The notes beneath the pieces were generated by a model. The model was not told the DNA's origin. It ran no database searches and worked only from the letters and a program-made list of their open reading frames with translations. The position numbers were made by a program, and so were the translations under genes. From contig OZ234499.1 in NCBI GenBank assembly GCA_965153455.1, positions 10,908,271 through 10,972,270 of the forward strand: a stretch of 64,000 bases of DNA, given 5' to 3'. This DNA comes from Sphagnum compactum. Lineage: Eukaryota > Bryophyta > Sphagnopsida > Sphagnales. The number at the start of each line of letters is the position of its first letter. The first letter of the stretch is position 1. Of this stretch, positions 49,589 through 60,910 are shown piece by piece.

Positions 49589-50791
49589 TCATAAATAAGA
49601 TGACCTAGAAGGAAGGCGGAGATCGTAAGGAGCCCAGAGGTTATCAACTGAACATGGCTTTCGGGCATCAAGTCGAATCCAAGGCTTTCCTTTGCCGCTC
49701 CAGTGAAGAAGACTAACAGGACCTGGATGCAAAGGTCTACATCTGCCTTCAAGGTTGTCACCTCCTAAGCCATGCTGATTCCATCTGTGGTCGATTGGCT
49801 CAACATCACCAGCAAACACAAGCAGGAAAGGGGGCAGAGATCCAAGCTCGTAAATTCTTGCCTCCTTCTGCCTCTTCATCCAGCTCTCGATCGTGGATCT
49901 GTAGTTTTGCTCCCTCCATTTCACCAAATTCATCACCATCACACCTGTGTTGAAGTAGCAAGGCTTGTTCCTGCGGTGGTCGAAGACCTTGGTGAAAGCT
50001 TTGTTGCTCCAGAAAGAGTCAGTGAAGTACATGGTGAAATTGGTATGGCAATACTCTGGAGCACCAATGGCTCCAGACCCCAGTCTAGTGCCCCAGAGCT
50101 TGACGATGTCGTCCACGACAATGAGATCGGAATCCAAGTAGATTACTCTCTCCACACAGGGCTCCAGAATGTCGGCCAAGTAGCTCCGCGCGTAGTTCAG
50201 AGGATGCTCCAGCGCAAGTCGCACCGATGCGGAGATCCGAAACTTCACCAGCGCTTCATCGAAGTGGTAGACCTTGAATCTGAGGAACGGGAAAGTGGAG
50301 AAGATGAGAGAGCGGAGCTCTGCGTCTCGGTTCCCTACAAGGAAATGGAAGATCACATTCTCCGGGCATGAAGAATGTTTTAAGATTGAGAAAACAGCCG
50401 CCATGGAGCCGCGGAGGTAAGCGACGTCTAGTGTCATGGCTATGTGAACGACGCTGGAGTCGCAAATCTCTTCTTCCGCGCCGTGGTTTTTCTTCTTCTT
50501 CCTTTCCGCGGACACACATTGCTTGTCGTTCTTGAATGCTGGTGCTTCTCGGAATGGCGGCCAATCCTCTGGTCGTTTCTCGACTTCCGTCGAAATCTGC
50601 GTCGTCTCCTCTTGTTGTTGTTGTAGTAGTAGCTCGTCTCCTCCTCCTCCCAAAGAACTCCTCTGATCAAAGGCAAATTGCGAGAACCTGATTGATTCTA
50701 CTGTTGTCCACGAAAACAGAGCTTGCAGAAGGAGTGCTACTAGAACTGCTGCTGCTGCTGCTCTTCCTCGCGTCCTCAAAATCCTTACCAT
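49589..50791 (-). CDS. GATL: Galacturonosyltransferase-like (GATL) family 8 glycosyltransferase, 400 aa
   Basis: Single-exon frame. Residues 12-29 form a hydrophobic signal anchor after a basic start, typical of a type II Golgi membrane protein. A poorly conserved stem (about 45-108) has a Q-rich run and a KKKK run. The catalytic GT8 domain starts at '[19 protein letters not shown]' (about 115) and holds the metal-binding D-S-D at 220-222 in '[13 protein letters not shown]'. Further family marks are '[12 protein letters not shown]' (278-289), '[11 protein letters not shown]' (336-346) and 'HWSGKGKPW' (363-371). A possible N-glycosylation site is NFT at 251. Known role of the GATL clade (including PARVUS): retaining glycosyl transfer in pectin or xylan synthesis; the exact donor and acceptor are not settled by sequence. 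At 400 aa it is longer than most members, mainly because of the stem. The start is the ATG before the signal anchor. The stop is TGA. The gene faces away from the Helitron-rich right side. Confidence 0.95.
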   Translation of the reverse strand: MVRILRTRGRAAAAAVLVALLLQALFSWTTVESIRFSQFAFDQRSSLGGGGDELLLQQQQEETTQISTEVEKRPEDWPPFREAPAFKNDKQCVSAERKKKKNHGAEEEICDSSVVHIAMTLDVAYLRGSMAAVFSILKHSSCPENVIFHFLVGNRDAELRSLIFSTFPFLRFKVYHFDEALVKFRISASVRLALEHPLNYARSYLADILEPCVERVIYLDSDLIVVDDIVKLWGTRLGSGAIGAPEYCHTNFTMYFTDSFWSNKAFTKVFDHRRNKPCYFNTGVMVMNLVKWREQNYRSTIESWMKRQKEARIYELGSLPPFLLVFAGDVEPIDHRWNQHGLGGDNLEGRCRPLHPGPVSLLHWSGKGKPWIRLDARKPCSVDNLWAPYDLRLPSRSSYL

Positions 50792-51374
50792 GATTCTCTA
50801 CCAAAAAACACTCTTGGACCACTCACTGTCTCTCTTCTTCAAATGACTTCCACAACAAGCTTCTCCTCCGTAGACTCTACTCCTGGAGAAATTCACCAAT
50901 TCGAAAACCTCTTTTGCTTCTTCAAACAAACAAACAGCAAATCAACGAGGAAAGGAAGCTTGCAGGCCTCCTCCTCCTCTTCCTCTTCTTCTTCTTCTTC
51001 TTCTTCTAGTCTTCTTCGTTCCCAGCTCAATCACCATCACCGCCCACACTTCTGCCACGTGAACCTTAGTCCCGTATTTACCTCCGCTCTCATTGCACAG
51101 CACCGCGTTTCTTCCAATCTCCACCTTGATGATCTAGCTCTGAAGAAGGAAGAGGGGGGGGGGAAAAAAGAAAAAGAAAAAGAAAAAATGCACCAACACT
51201 TTTCCCGTTGATACTCACATCTCCCCTATCCCGGCCTTCCTCCTGGAGCAGTAGCTTTACTCCCACAACTAATGTCGTCAACAACGATCTCCCTTGGCCT
51301 CTCCCTTTCCCTCCTTTGGTCTCTCCCCACCTGCGTCCCTGTCTCCTGCCTTTCTGTAACAGATTGTGCGGAGC
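50792..51374 (-). promoter_or_regulatory. Probable 5' leader of GATL
   Basis: GA-rich on the gene's strand (TTC/TCC runs on the plus strand at about 50965-51010, G/A runs at 51145-51190). It lies between the GATL start codon and the proposed TATA box. Overlapping open frames in it are compositional. Confidence 0.45.
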
Positions 51375-51381
51375 CTTTATA
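51375..51381 (-). promoter_or_regulatory. Candidate TATA box of GATL
   Basis: TATAAAG on the minus strand, about 580 bp before the GATL ATG, within 'TTTTGTATAAAGGCTCCG'. It would place the transcription start near 51345. No other good TATA match was noticed closer to the gene. Confidence 0.45.
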
Positions 51382-51559
51382 CAAAAGGTGACAAGCAAAG
51401 AATGCTGCTGCTACTACTGAGGTGCTCATGCTCGCAACACTCCGCAACACAAACCACCTGCTTTTGTGATTAGCAACAAAAATTAACGAAATGTGAGAGC
51501 ATTGCTGTCCCGGGGGACAAGGGAGGAGGGTCCCAACAAAAAAAAAAGAAAAAAGAAAG

Positions 51560-51942
51560 GAGCAGAAGAAGAAGAAGAAGAAGAAGTTGCATCACCAGCT
51601 GCAAAAGCTTTTCCTTCTTTGCACACTCTTTTCCTCCTTCTCTCTCTCTCTCTCTCTCTCTCGTCCGCGGCGTGCGATGAACTTTCGATCTCGGCTCCCG
51701 AGGCCAAAAAGGAGGGCCCCCCACCCCCACACGGCAGCCGCAGAAGACTGCCTCGCGGAAGCCAGCTGGATGGATCCGCAGCATTTCACTCCTCCCTTTG
51801 TCCGCTCGCCCCCCCTTTCGCCGTTAGTATTGTTTTTTTTTTAAAAGACACTCAATAATTCACCCCCTTTTTTACAACTCACTAGTAGGTAGACTGTAGT
51901 GCTAGTGTTTTTTGTTTTTTTTTTTTTTTTTTTTTTTTTGGC
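51560..51942. repeat. Microsatellite cluster: (GAA)n, (TC)n, poly-T
   Basis: (GAA)n at about 51566-51587, (TC)n at about 51639-51662 and a poly-T run at about 51917-51940. Frames across them are low complexity and not supported as genes. Confidence 0.85.
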
Positions 51943-53440
51943 GAATTTTCTCACTGAAAAAAGTGGCGAATCCAATGTTACAAAGAACTGTTTTTTGGGA
52001 AATAATGTGTCACATTATGAGGAACACAATGCTGAACTCGCCATATTTAGACAACAGGTTCCCAATTATACAAAGAACTTCTTCTTTTGGTTTGGGGGGG
52101 GAGGGGGAGGGGGGTTTAGGGAAATGGGCCACATTAGATTTAGCCAAATTTGGTTATAAACTAGATATGAAAGTAGAAAAATGCAAGAATTTTGTTATAT
52201 TTTGGCTAACTGCTGGAACCTATTGTAGAAATCTGGCATTTTTCTTTTTTCCTTTTGGAAATCTGGCAAATTAGGGCCTTATTTTTTCACCAAAAACCTT
52301 TTGTACGTGTCAAAATCAGGGATGTCTTTTTTTTTTCTTTTTTTCTTTTTTCCTCCCCAAAATTGTGATCAGCATTTGTGTTTGTGGCCTAATTTTGCCA
52401 CTTGGCGACAAAAAAGAAGAAGAGGGGTTGCAATTGTACAAAGACTTTTCTGGGAAAAAAAAAGGGGTGCAAAGTCTCCAGATTTTCAGCATAAAAAGTT
52501 GAAATTGCCATATTTAGACCATAGCTTCTTGCATGTTGCTAGAATATAGTGGGATTTAAAAAAGATTCTACTTTCTCTTTGACCTATAGCCAAATTTGGC
52601 TAAGTCCTATTTGAATGATTGCCATCATTTTTGTGTGTGTGTGTGTGTGACCAAAATGCAAAATAATAATTAAATAATCTTTTTTTCTGAATTAATTGGC
52701 AAATTAAAAAAACAATTTTGGGCCACATTTGAACTTTGATTTTAGTTTGGTAGCATTTTGTAAACAAGTTTTCAAAAACATTTAGACATGTTCTGAAAAC
52801 CCATCACCATTTAATGTGAAATCCCTCTTCGGTTGCTAAACAATAAAAAAACAGATTTAAAAATCAAATTTAAGAATCCTTTTGGAACCATGGGTCTTCT
52901 TCTTGTTTTTCAGAAAATTGTCATATCAAAAATTTGTTGAATGTCTGCTGAACATTAGCAAAATTAGTCAAATTTACATTTGAAAAAAAACTTGGCAAGT
53001 GTTTGTTTAAAAATCAATTTTTTTTTATTTTTTTCTGTTTTAAAAAAAAATTAAAAAAATTAAAAAACATTGGTTGGAACCTATTGAACAAATATGGCGA
53101 ATTGGTTTTTTTTCCCCAAAATCAGGCCAACTGGGGCTAATGATTTTTTGATGATTGCTGGTTTCATAATTGTGTTTTTTGCCAAATTTGTGAGGTACTT
53201 AAAGTGTAGGATTCCTCCTAAGTGTATTCTAGCAAAATGTTGAAACCCATTGTCCAAATATGGCAACTTGTAAATTGCTTCTCTCATAATAGAGAAATGA
53301 GTGACCTTGTCTTTGGGGTCCTCATTTAACCCCCTAACCCTTATTTTAATCTGAAATCTTGCTATTTTAAAAGTGAAAAAAAAAACTTTAAATTTAATTG
53401 TATCAAAGGTGAAACTCAATATGATAATATCTAATGCATG
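51943..53440. repeat. Region of scattered copies of a GCCATATTTG-centred motif in both orientations
   Basis: A ~30-bp phrase, 'TTGGAACCTATTGAACAAAT' followed by ATGGCGA, occurs at 53072 and, in variant form, at 52210 and 53235. Its reverse complement ('CGCCATATTTAGACAACAGG') occurs at 52038, with a weaker form at 52506. A (TG)n tract lies at 52633-52649. No coding sequence was recognised. The region looks like nested fragments of one repeat family. Confidence 0.5.
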
Positions 53441-53669
53441 GGATTCGCAAAAATTATGGTAGCAATAAGCACACCAACAATGAAAGTGATTAAGAAAAAA
53501 AAATTTAAAAATTGATGAAACTCAGATTATCACAAAATTTCAATTTAATTTAAATTTCATCTCATTTTCATTTCATTTCCTCTGTTGAAATGCAAGTTTG
53601 GCTAAATCAGGGGTTTTTTTTGGCAAAAAAATTGATCCCATTTTTTTTAATTAATAATTTTAATATTTA

Positions 53670-54678
53670 CCTATTACATATAGTAAAGGACGTCGGGATG
53701 AAATAAAGCTTTTCATCCATTCATCCGTTCGTCATCCATCCCGTCATCCATCCATCCGTTCGTCATCCATCCCGTCATCCATCCATCCGTTCGTCATCCA
53801 TCCCGTCATCCATCCAAACAGAACAAATATATATTTTAAAAAGGGAAAAACTAGAAAAAAATAAAAACAGAAAAACACTTTCACAATTAGAAACTTTTTG
53901 TAAACACTTAAACATGAAACAAAAAAGGGAAATACAGTAAAATAATCTTAAAAGAAAATTAAAAAATACGTGACAAAAAATAAGAAACAAAACAGAGAGC
54001 AAAAGAAAGAGAAAAAAAACCATACTTGAAAAAAAAATGAGGTTTGTCTTCTTTTTCCAAACTTCAAACCTGCATCTAATCAAACAAAAATAAAAAAGTT
54101 TTTTTTAATTGTTTTTATTATAAAACATATTAGAAACACCAGATTTTTTTTGGAAAAGAAAATAGAAACTAAATAAATAAATAAACGCATAAAAATAGAA
54201 AAAAAATGAAGATAGACAAAATAAGAATAGAAAAAATTAAAACATGAAACAAACATAAACAAAAAAAAAAAAAAAACACACAAAAACACAAAAACTATAA
54301 AAAAGGAATGGAAACAAATGAAACAAGGAAAGGGAAATACAGTAAAATCATTTTTTTTATAAAAATTACAAAAAAGAAGAAACCAAATAAAGAGTAAAAA
54401 ATAAGAAAAAATAACACGTATAATAATGAAGAAAAACCCTAGTTGAAAAAGAATGAGGTGTGTCTTCTTTCTCCAAACTTCAAACTTGCATCCAAATAAA
54501 CAAAAATACAAAAGTGAAAAGGAAACACTTTATTTTTATTATACAAAATAATAATAAAAACAGAAAACACATAAAAATAAAAAATAAAAAAGATAAAAGT
54601 TTTTATAAAAAAACTAAAACATGAACCAAACATTGTTGAAATAACACACCTGTGCATTAGGCACGGGGTTCAAACTAG
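53670..54678 (+). mobile_element. Non-autonomous Helitron, 1009 bp
   Basis: The 3' end has a stem-loop, CCTGTGC (54649-54655), loop ATTAG, GCACGGG (54661-54667; one G:T-type mismatch). Then 7 bp follow and the terminal CTAG (54675-54678). The next host base is T, as required for insertion between A and T. The 5' end at 53670 reads CCTATTACATATAGTAAAGG, close to the usual TCTA..(TA)-rich..AAAGG start with TC changed to CC, and is preceded by host A (53669). The inside holds a 31-bp minisatellite and two direct copies of a ~400-415-bp segment ('CCAAACTTCAAAC' at 54056 and 54472). No Rep-helicase gene is present, so the element is non-autonomous. Confidence 0.75.
53713..53816 (+). repeat. 31-bp minisatellite inside the Helitron
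   Basis: 'CGTTCGTCATCCATCCCG' plus 'TCATCCATCCATC' repeats with an exact 31-bp period; GTTCGTC anchors stand at 53727, 53758 and 53789. It is bounded by shorter CATC words. It starts about 43 bp after the 5' end of the element. Confidence 0.9.
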
Positions 54679-54689
54679 TATATAACAGA

Positions 54690-57600
54690 ACTGCGAGTCA
54701 CAGTGGACCTTGGCATGTACCTTGGCATGGGGAGCACCAGACCTTCTTAGTCAACATCATTTAAGTGTGGTGAAGCTCGACCGGGCCTAGGCCGAGCCTA
54801 GGCCGAGCCTGGTAGGGAGAACTATTAAGTAATGGCCTCGAGCCTACACCAAGCCTGGGAGAAAAGTAGTAAGTACCTTGGGGAGGACTGGCACAAGGGT
54901 CGGACAACCATCCAGCCGGGTGTGCCCAATGGCCATTATCTGATGTAATTGGCACTTGAGAGAGATTCCACTGCACCATCACGACCTTCAGAGAGTATTC
55001 TGCAAAACCTCAGGATGTTTCTGTGTGACCGTTTGGCATGCATTTGAAAGAGCAATTGACCCTAAGAACTTCATAGCGGACGGTGGAATCTCTCCTGAGT
55101 GACAATTACACAAGTGTGTGTACTCAAGAGTGGCTAAGAGCCAAGGGCTCCTGATGTTCATTTCCCAGCCATATGCACAAGTTGGCAGGCCATTCCAGCA
55201 TTTTAACAGCTTTTGAGAGGTCGATTCTGCCAGATGACCAATCTCATATGACATGTGTCATATGGAAGGGGATAATGAATGTTGCCAATGAGCTGATTGT
55301 GGAAAATAATGTGCTGCCAACGTATTTTGTAAAGAAGTGGCAGAATCGGCCTCTAGATAGGTCGGTGATACTCAATAGGTAACCCACTCTCTTAGGAAGG
55401 GGGTATTAGCCCCAGCCACAAATGGTGACAAAAAAGGTTTAAGAATAGAAACTTCACTCAGCCAATGAGATGGTTTGGCAGGAAGGGGGGGCAACGCTTT
55501 TTTCTTGGGGAGAGGGGAGGGGGAGTGTTTTGAAGTATCCCCACAAATGTTCCCAAAATGTGTTCTCACTAGGTTCCCACTTCTGATCCCAAGTTCTCAA
55601 GTGTTCCCCAAGCCATTCCCAAGAGTAGTACCACACTTCATGCCAACATCCTTTGCCCAAAAATTCTGCCCTATGAACTATATATATAGCTAGACTAAAG
55701 GAAAAGGCTTCATAATCTTCTATTTTGGGAGTGTCTGAACTGTGAAAGTTTTCTTTGTGCCAAATAATTAAATAAAATAAAATAAAAATAAAAATAAAAT
55801 TTAAATGAAAATTTTTTTTCCTCTTGGGGAGGGTGGAGAGGGGGGGCTGCAATGTGCCATTGAAATAGGCCCATTGAGTAATAACTACCTATGATGCATT
55901 TTCACATTGGAAGTACATAGGAAATGTAATTTCTTTTTCTTTTCTCTCTCTTGTGTCATTTTCTTCAGATGGCTTGGAGTGAAATGGAAAGTTCTATGGA
56001 ATATATAACCCACAAAGGTTCTTAGCTAATAATTCATCCAAAATCTCATGTCCCCAACATTATTAGCCCCCCCCCCAAAAAAAAAAAAAAACCCCCCAAA
56101 TGAAGTTTCTTCTTCTTTTGGGTGTGTGTCAATTGTCAACCAACTAACCTCCCGGTCCCTTCTGTGAATGGACAATAATTGCTCTGAGGCTAGTGCCAAG
56201 AAGTCGTGGGATGCAGAATTATTTCAAAACCGACTAACTATAACATACTACGACTTGTGAAGCAAAACATAATTGAAACTTAAAAACGCACATATAATAT
56301 AATCCAACATTGCATTGGAAAGAAAGATTTTTCCAAGTTCATTACTAAACCCTAAACCCTAAACATAGTTGAAAACTGAAATGTGTGTTACAATTTTTTA
56401 TGTTTTCTGATTTATTTCTACAACCATGTGCCAGAGATATGGTTCCCCCCATGGTTATGTACCCATGTGTGTTTTACTCAGGAGTGCTGGATGTGTACTT
56501 AGAGTACACAAGAAGTACAATAGACCCACACATACATACTATATACATAGAGTTACCCTTAAAGTCTTCACCCTGTCTTTGGACCTGTATTGAGCTTGCA
56601 TTTTGTCTTTTCATCCTGAGTTTTGAGCTGCTATTCTTTAACTCATTCAAATAAGGGACTAATGTCAAAACCTAGGATGAAAGTATGGGGAAGAAAAGAA
56701 AGAAAAAGGTTTGGTCTCCTCACTGCTTTCTCTTAATTGAAAACAAAAACACCTACTTACTCCTCTTTTGGGTTTGCAACAAAATTTTGTCACCAACTAC
56801 TCTTCTCTTGGAATTGGAAAAATTAAGAACATAGATGGAAACAAAATCTACTTTCCTCGGTTCCTCTCTCGAAATCAAAAATAATCTATGGAATTGTTTG
56901 CTTCCAGTGCACAATTATCTACTGTGCTCCTCTCTCCCTCACACAAACATTCTCTCAAATCTCAGACACAACTCCAAAATGCGAAGAATTTTGAAAACCC
57001 TTGATAAACCTCATTTGTTGCTTACTTGTTGCTCATTTCAAAACTCTCAAAGCTCCATCCAAAAACTGTCAACAGCCTCACTTGCTACACATGCACACAC
57101 GATTTCAACTCTTTGCAACAATCTGTCTGGAGCCCTCCAACCTATCTCAATTCACAACAAAGACTGCTCCAATCAGTACACAAAAAAGATGACAAGAATC
57201 GTTTTCCCAAATCTCACACATGAAGAAAAAAGTACACACATTGCCCATGCATGCTAAAACATAAGATACAAGATCAAACTCCGATGATCACCAATTTTGA
57301 TGGTCACCAAAATTTGACATGCTATTATTTTGCTATGTCGTGCATTAGTCACATATCCTACCTCTCACCAATGTTTTTTTTTCAACTTTTTGCAAGTGCT
57401 AAACTAGTTTCTTCTTTAATCGCACTAGGGTTAAGTCCGTGACTATGAGTTTTATTTCATCCAAATTTGTGGTTACAGAAGAGTTTTTTTTTAGCATCTA
57501 GGCTATGATGTTTTTCTACAAATAACATATTTGGCTATGGCATTTGAATATATGGCAACAATTTTGGCTATGGTATTTTGAGATGGTAGATTGATTGGCT

Positions 57601-57735
57601 ACATGTTTTTGGGAGCAATGGAAAATTTGGCTACTCAATGATAATTGATAGCTATAATTTAGCAATGAACATGAATAGAAGGCAATTTTTTTGGCAACAA
57701 AGCAAATTATTCAAGTTAAGGGGTTCACACGCACA
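54690..57735. other. Intergenic, no intact gene seen
   Basis: A stretch at 55000-55390 has partly open frames ('MTCVIWKGIMNVANEL...') that may be an old coding fragment, family not recognised. The block 54895-54950 shares words ('CCCAATGGCCATTA') with 63690-63795. Two telomere-like units (CCCTAAA) stand at 56348-56361. A T-rich frame at 56835-57257 shows no motif. Confidence 0.45.
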
Positions 57736-57741
57736 CTAATA

Positions 57742-58341
57742 GGGTCCAAGCATGGTAATTTAAACCACAAATGTACCTTGCAACATAAATGAAAAGTAGT
57801 CATCAAGTATGCTTTAATATATTGAACTTAAAAATATTATTTGGTTCAAGGATTAATATGAAAATTTTCTTCAACTTTGTTAAAACTTTAATTAAAAGTT
57901 ACATGTTTAAAGTATGTTTAAGTGGATTCATGGGAATTCCAGCAAAGTACACAATCTACTTTATAACCTTTAAGTAGGTTATAAGTAAATGAAATATTAC
58001 ATTTTTTTAAATTTTGAATTCATGGGGCCCTAAAATGTACTTGTGGTTTTTCATCTTTTTCAAATTCTAATAAAAATATATCTAGCTTGTAGGGTAAAAG
58101 TAGGTTTGAAAAAATATTAACTAGTCAATTTCAAACCTATTTGTTACTTACTTTTATTATACTAAAATTCTTCAAATTTCATACTCAACTTACCATGAAC
58201 CCAATGGAGGCATAAATGTTCAAAATGAAAGATAAAAAATTTTCCAATCTACTTTCTTGTGTTTTTATAGAAAACTGTCATATTTTTAAAAGGGATTTTA
58301 AGCGGACTTACTTTTTGGTTTAATTTACCATGCTTGGACCC
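57742..58341. mobile_element. 600-bp element with ~30-bp terminal inverted repeats
   Basis: The left end 'GGGTCCAAGCATGGTAA' continues TTTAAACCACAAA. The right end reverse-complemented reads 'GGGTCCAAGCATGGTAA' then ATTAAACCAAAAA. That is 28 of 30 identical. An inner inverted copy of the 'CCACAAATGTAC' word stands at about 58034. There is no coding capacity and no clean target duplication; ACACT on both sides, slightly offset, is a weak candidate. The superfamily is undetermined. Confidence 0.75.
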
Positions 58342-58639
58342 AACACTTGCCTCCTCTAGGGGAATCAAACCCCAACCTTGAAAGGTTCTACCCATGTAAA
58401 AGAAGAGTCATGCACCCACAATAACATACCACAAGTCCCAACTTCAAAACAACCAACCCAACACCCACACATTGACTGAAAAATGGACATCCCTCATCAC
58501 CAATACTTCTAACAATTTCCACAATAGTTTCAAAAATCATACATGCCACTTGCAATTCTAGAAAAGAATTACAAATGTTTCAAAAGAATAATTTGCTCAC
58601 ACAAATTATGAAATGCAAGTGACAAATTCAGACCTACCC

Positions 58640-60910
58640 ATTTGATTAGCACCTAATGCATATTTCCTTCCAACTGCAATGGTGGCATCATACAAAAAAT
58701 TAATGACATTGTAAAAAAATTGGGTGAACATTCACACACACGAGTTGAAATGTGCAGTCAGTTGATTATGCAACTTGATTTTCATGAAAACTAAGTTGCT
58801 GAAGGTCCTTTCATATTCCACTAAACCCAATATTTGCACCATAGCAATTTCAGCAGCTTTCATGTATTTGCTTAACTTCAAGACTAGGAGGGGAAAAGAT
58901 TAAACGTTCAACCACATCTAAATGATTAGGTTCACGTCAAAAGTTTCTTACATCCTTACATTAGCATTATGACTCATAGTGAACCTCAAATGAGAAGCTT
59001 ACATATCAAGTTGTCTTGAATCCAAAATCTTGCAAATCATGGCTACCCCCCTTGAGCTTTTTATAAACACAAAATGTGACTTTGATGTGGTTTATTTGAA
59101 CTTAAAAGTTTTACGTCATAGTTTTTTCACACAACCAATAGTACTATGGGTACACCATGCCAAAAGTGACCATGATCTCTGCATTAAGGAACCTACGACA
59201 CAACTCAAACACAACTTTGTAACAACCTCTGAACATGCCACCTCATTGTTGGGAGCACCTCAATTTCATGAAAGTGGTGCGCATGAATGTAAGCACCCTC
59301 AACACTTGCACAATAAGGGAGCTTGTACTTTTGATGTTCAATATCAAATGCCAAAAATGGCAAGTAGTAAAAATTGGCTTCATTTTCATATACAACCCAA
59401 ACAAGGGACAATTGTTCACTATGATGCTCATAAATACTAATGAAGTTAGAGAAAGTAAAATCCTTGTACTTACATAAAGGGTCGACATACAACCAATATA
59501 TCTTAGCCTATATTAATTTCAAAAAAATCACAAATAAAGACATTTCACCTTTGAGCATGTTTGATCAACATGTGCACCATTTCTAACATTGGAAATATGC
59601 ATGGTAGACCAAAACCAACTCCATATTACATAACATATCCAAGCTTTCTATAACAAGCTTCCTTTTTGGCATGTCCATGTGCATCTTGACAATGAGTGAC
59701 TTGTACTCCCCTAACACATATTTCAAAGGACTAAGCATGGATATCCAACACGTTTTGATGTTGTGCAACAACTTTAAACCTTTTGTTTTCCAATGTCTTG
59801 GCAAGGTTCACAAATTCCAAAACCTCCTTGGGACTATGTGGAAAAAAAACATACAAAGATTGTAACATACTTTTGATGTGCATAACCAAGGACAACTTGC
59901 TCAAAACCAAGATATCTAGGTTCGTTTTATGTGTGACACAGTGCACATGAAATAGGTACAGGGCAAGTTACTCTTAAATTTGTGTGATCATGCAAACCCG
60001 AATGCCTTGAAGGCACCAAATCATCATCACATCTAAAGGAAATCCACTTGGAGGACATGTTGTCGTTGGAAAAACCCCCATAGGTGGCCATGGCATCCAA
60101 AATCATTTTGATGTTGTCTAAGGTTGCACCCACCTCAACCTTTTTGAATGTCAACAAAATTAGGACGTGATGCCATTTTTTCATCACGTAAATGTGGATG
60201 TTGATCCACTGCTACACATCAACAATGGTGACCTCGTTTGTAACCACAACAACATAATTAGTTTTTGAAATGATAAACACTACCTTCAAAAACATTAAAT
60301 TGTGCATGGCCTTTTTAATCTACCAACCACTGCTATCTAACCAATGTTCTAGCAAGGTGTTTTTGATCTTTAGCAACAAAAAGAATTTCTTCAACAATTC
60401 ATATTCCAATGTGGGCTGTCCATGCAAAAGAATGTATAACGTAATCGCAAATCAAATGAATTTCTTCCAAACACCCAAGTGGATCCTTAACTATACTAAT
60501 GTCATGATAGATTCCGAATTTCGTCCAATACAAATCTATTCATTCTTACAATGAGTGGCATCCTAATAATAGTAAAAATCTCCAATGGCCACACCTAGAC
60601 TAATAACTAGCGCCTTTCAACGACCAACATCTTTCTGGAACATGTCGAGCTTGTGAGTTAACATCTTCTATTTACCTTTGATTTTGTTACAAATTATACA
60701 TTTGGCTTGAAAGACCAAACCATCTTCCCCAAACAACTAATTTAGCCCATGGGAATTGACAAGCTCACATATCTTAAAACACATGATTTTTTTCATAAGA
60801 TTTTTTGGTTTTTTCTCCAAAGGTTTAAAATAATTTGAGTCATTTCCATCTCTCATCTTCTCAAGACCATTGCTTGAACTAGATTTGACATTGGGCAATG
60901 AAATTGACAT
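58640..60910 (-). pseudogene. Decayed hAT-type transposase gene (TTF zinc finger / DUF4371 type)
   Basis: The minus strand carries, in the expected order but across several frames and stops, the parts of a hAT-like protein. A zinc-finger remnant 'KCIICNKIKGK' lies near 60685. 'KKWHHVLILL' with 'DAMATYGGFSNDNMSSKWIS' follows (about 60185-60030). 'HCVTHKTNLDILVLSKLSLV' (about 59940-59880) leads into 'ISMLSPLKYVLGEYKSLIVK' (about 59745-59685). The C-terminal hAT dimerisation motif 'LVEYERTFSNLVF' lies at about 58830-58790. Active copies excise and reinsert by a DDE-type reaction; this one cannot be expressed whole. The 61-bp array and the 600-bp TIR element flank it, but no matching hAT termini were found, so the ends of the original transposon are unknown. 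Confidence 0.75.

Noticed and set aside
49181-49598. Repeat-encoded proteins (LAPSAEEF on plus, KFFSTW on minus) as independent genes
   Set aside because: The frames exist because the 24-bp unit lacks stops in several frames. There is no start context, no flanking unique coding sequence and no known family.
49772-50371. 199-codon plus-strand frame opposite GATL
   Set aside because: Antisense shadow of the conserved GATL coding sequence.
51470-51858. Frames of 65-121 codons on both strands near the GATL promoter
   Set aside because: Low-complexity E/K/S/L runs over (GAA)n and (TC)n microsatellites.
53775-54657. Phe-rich minus-strand frames up to 143 codons
   Set aside because: They lie wholly inside the A-rich Helitron interior; T-rich reading gives phenylalanine runs without a domain.
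56348-56361. Telomeric repeat (CCCTAAA)
   Set aside because: Only two units, plus isolated single units elsewhere; far too few for an interstitial telomere array.
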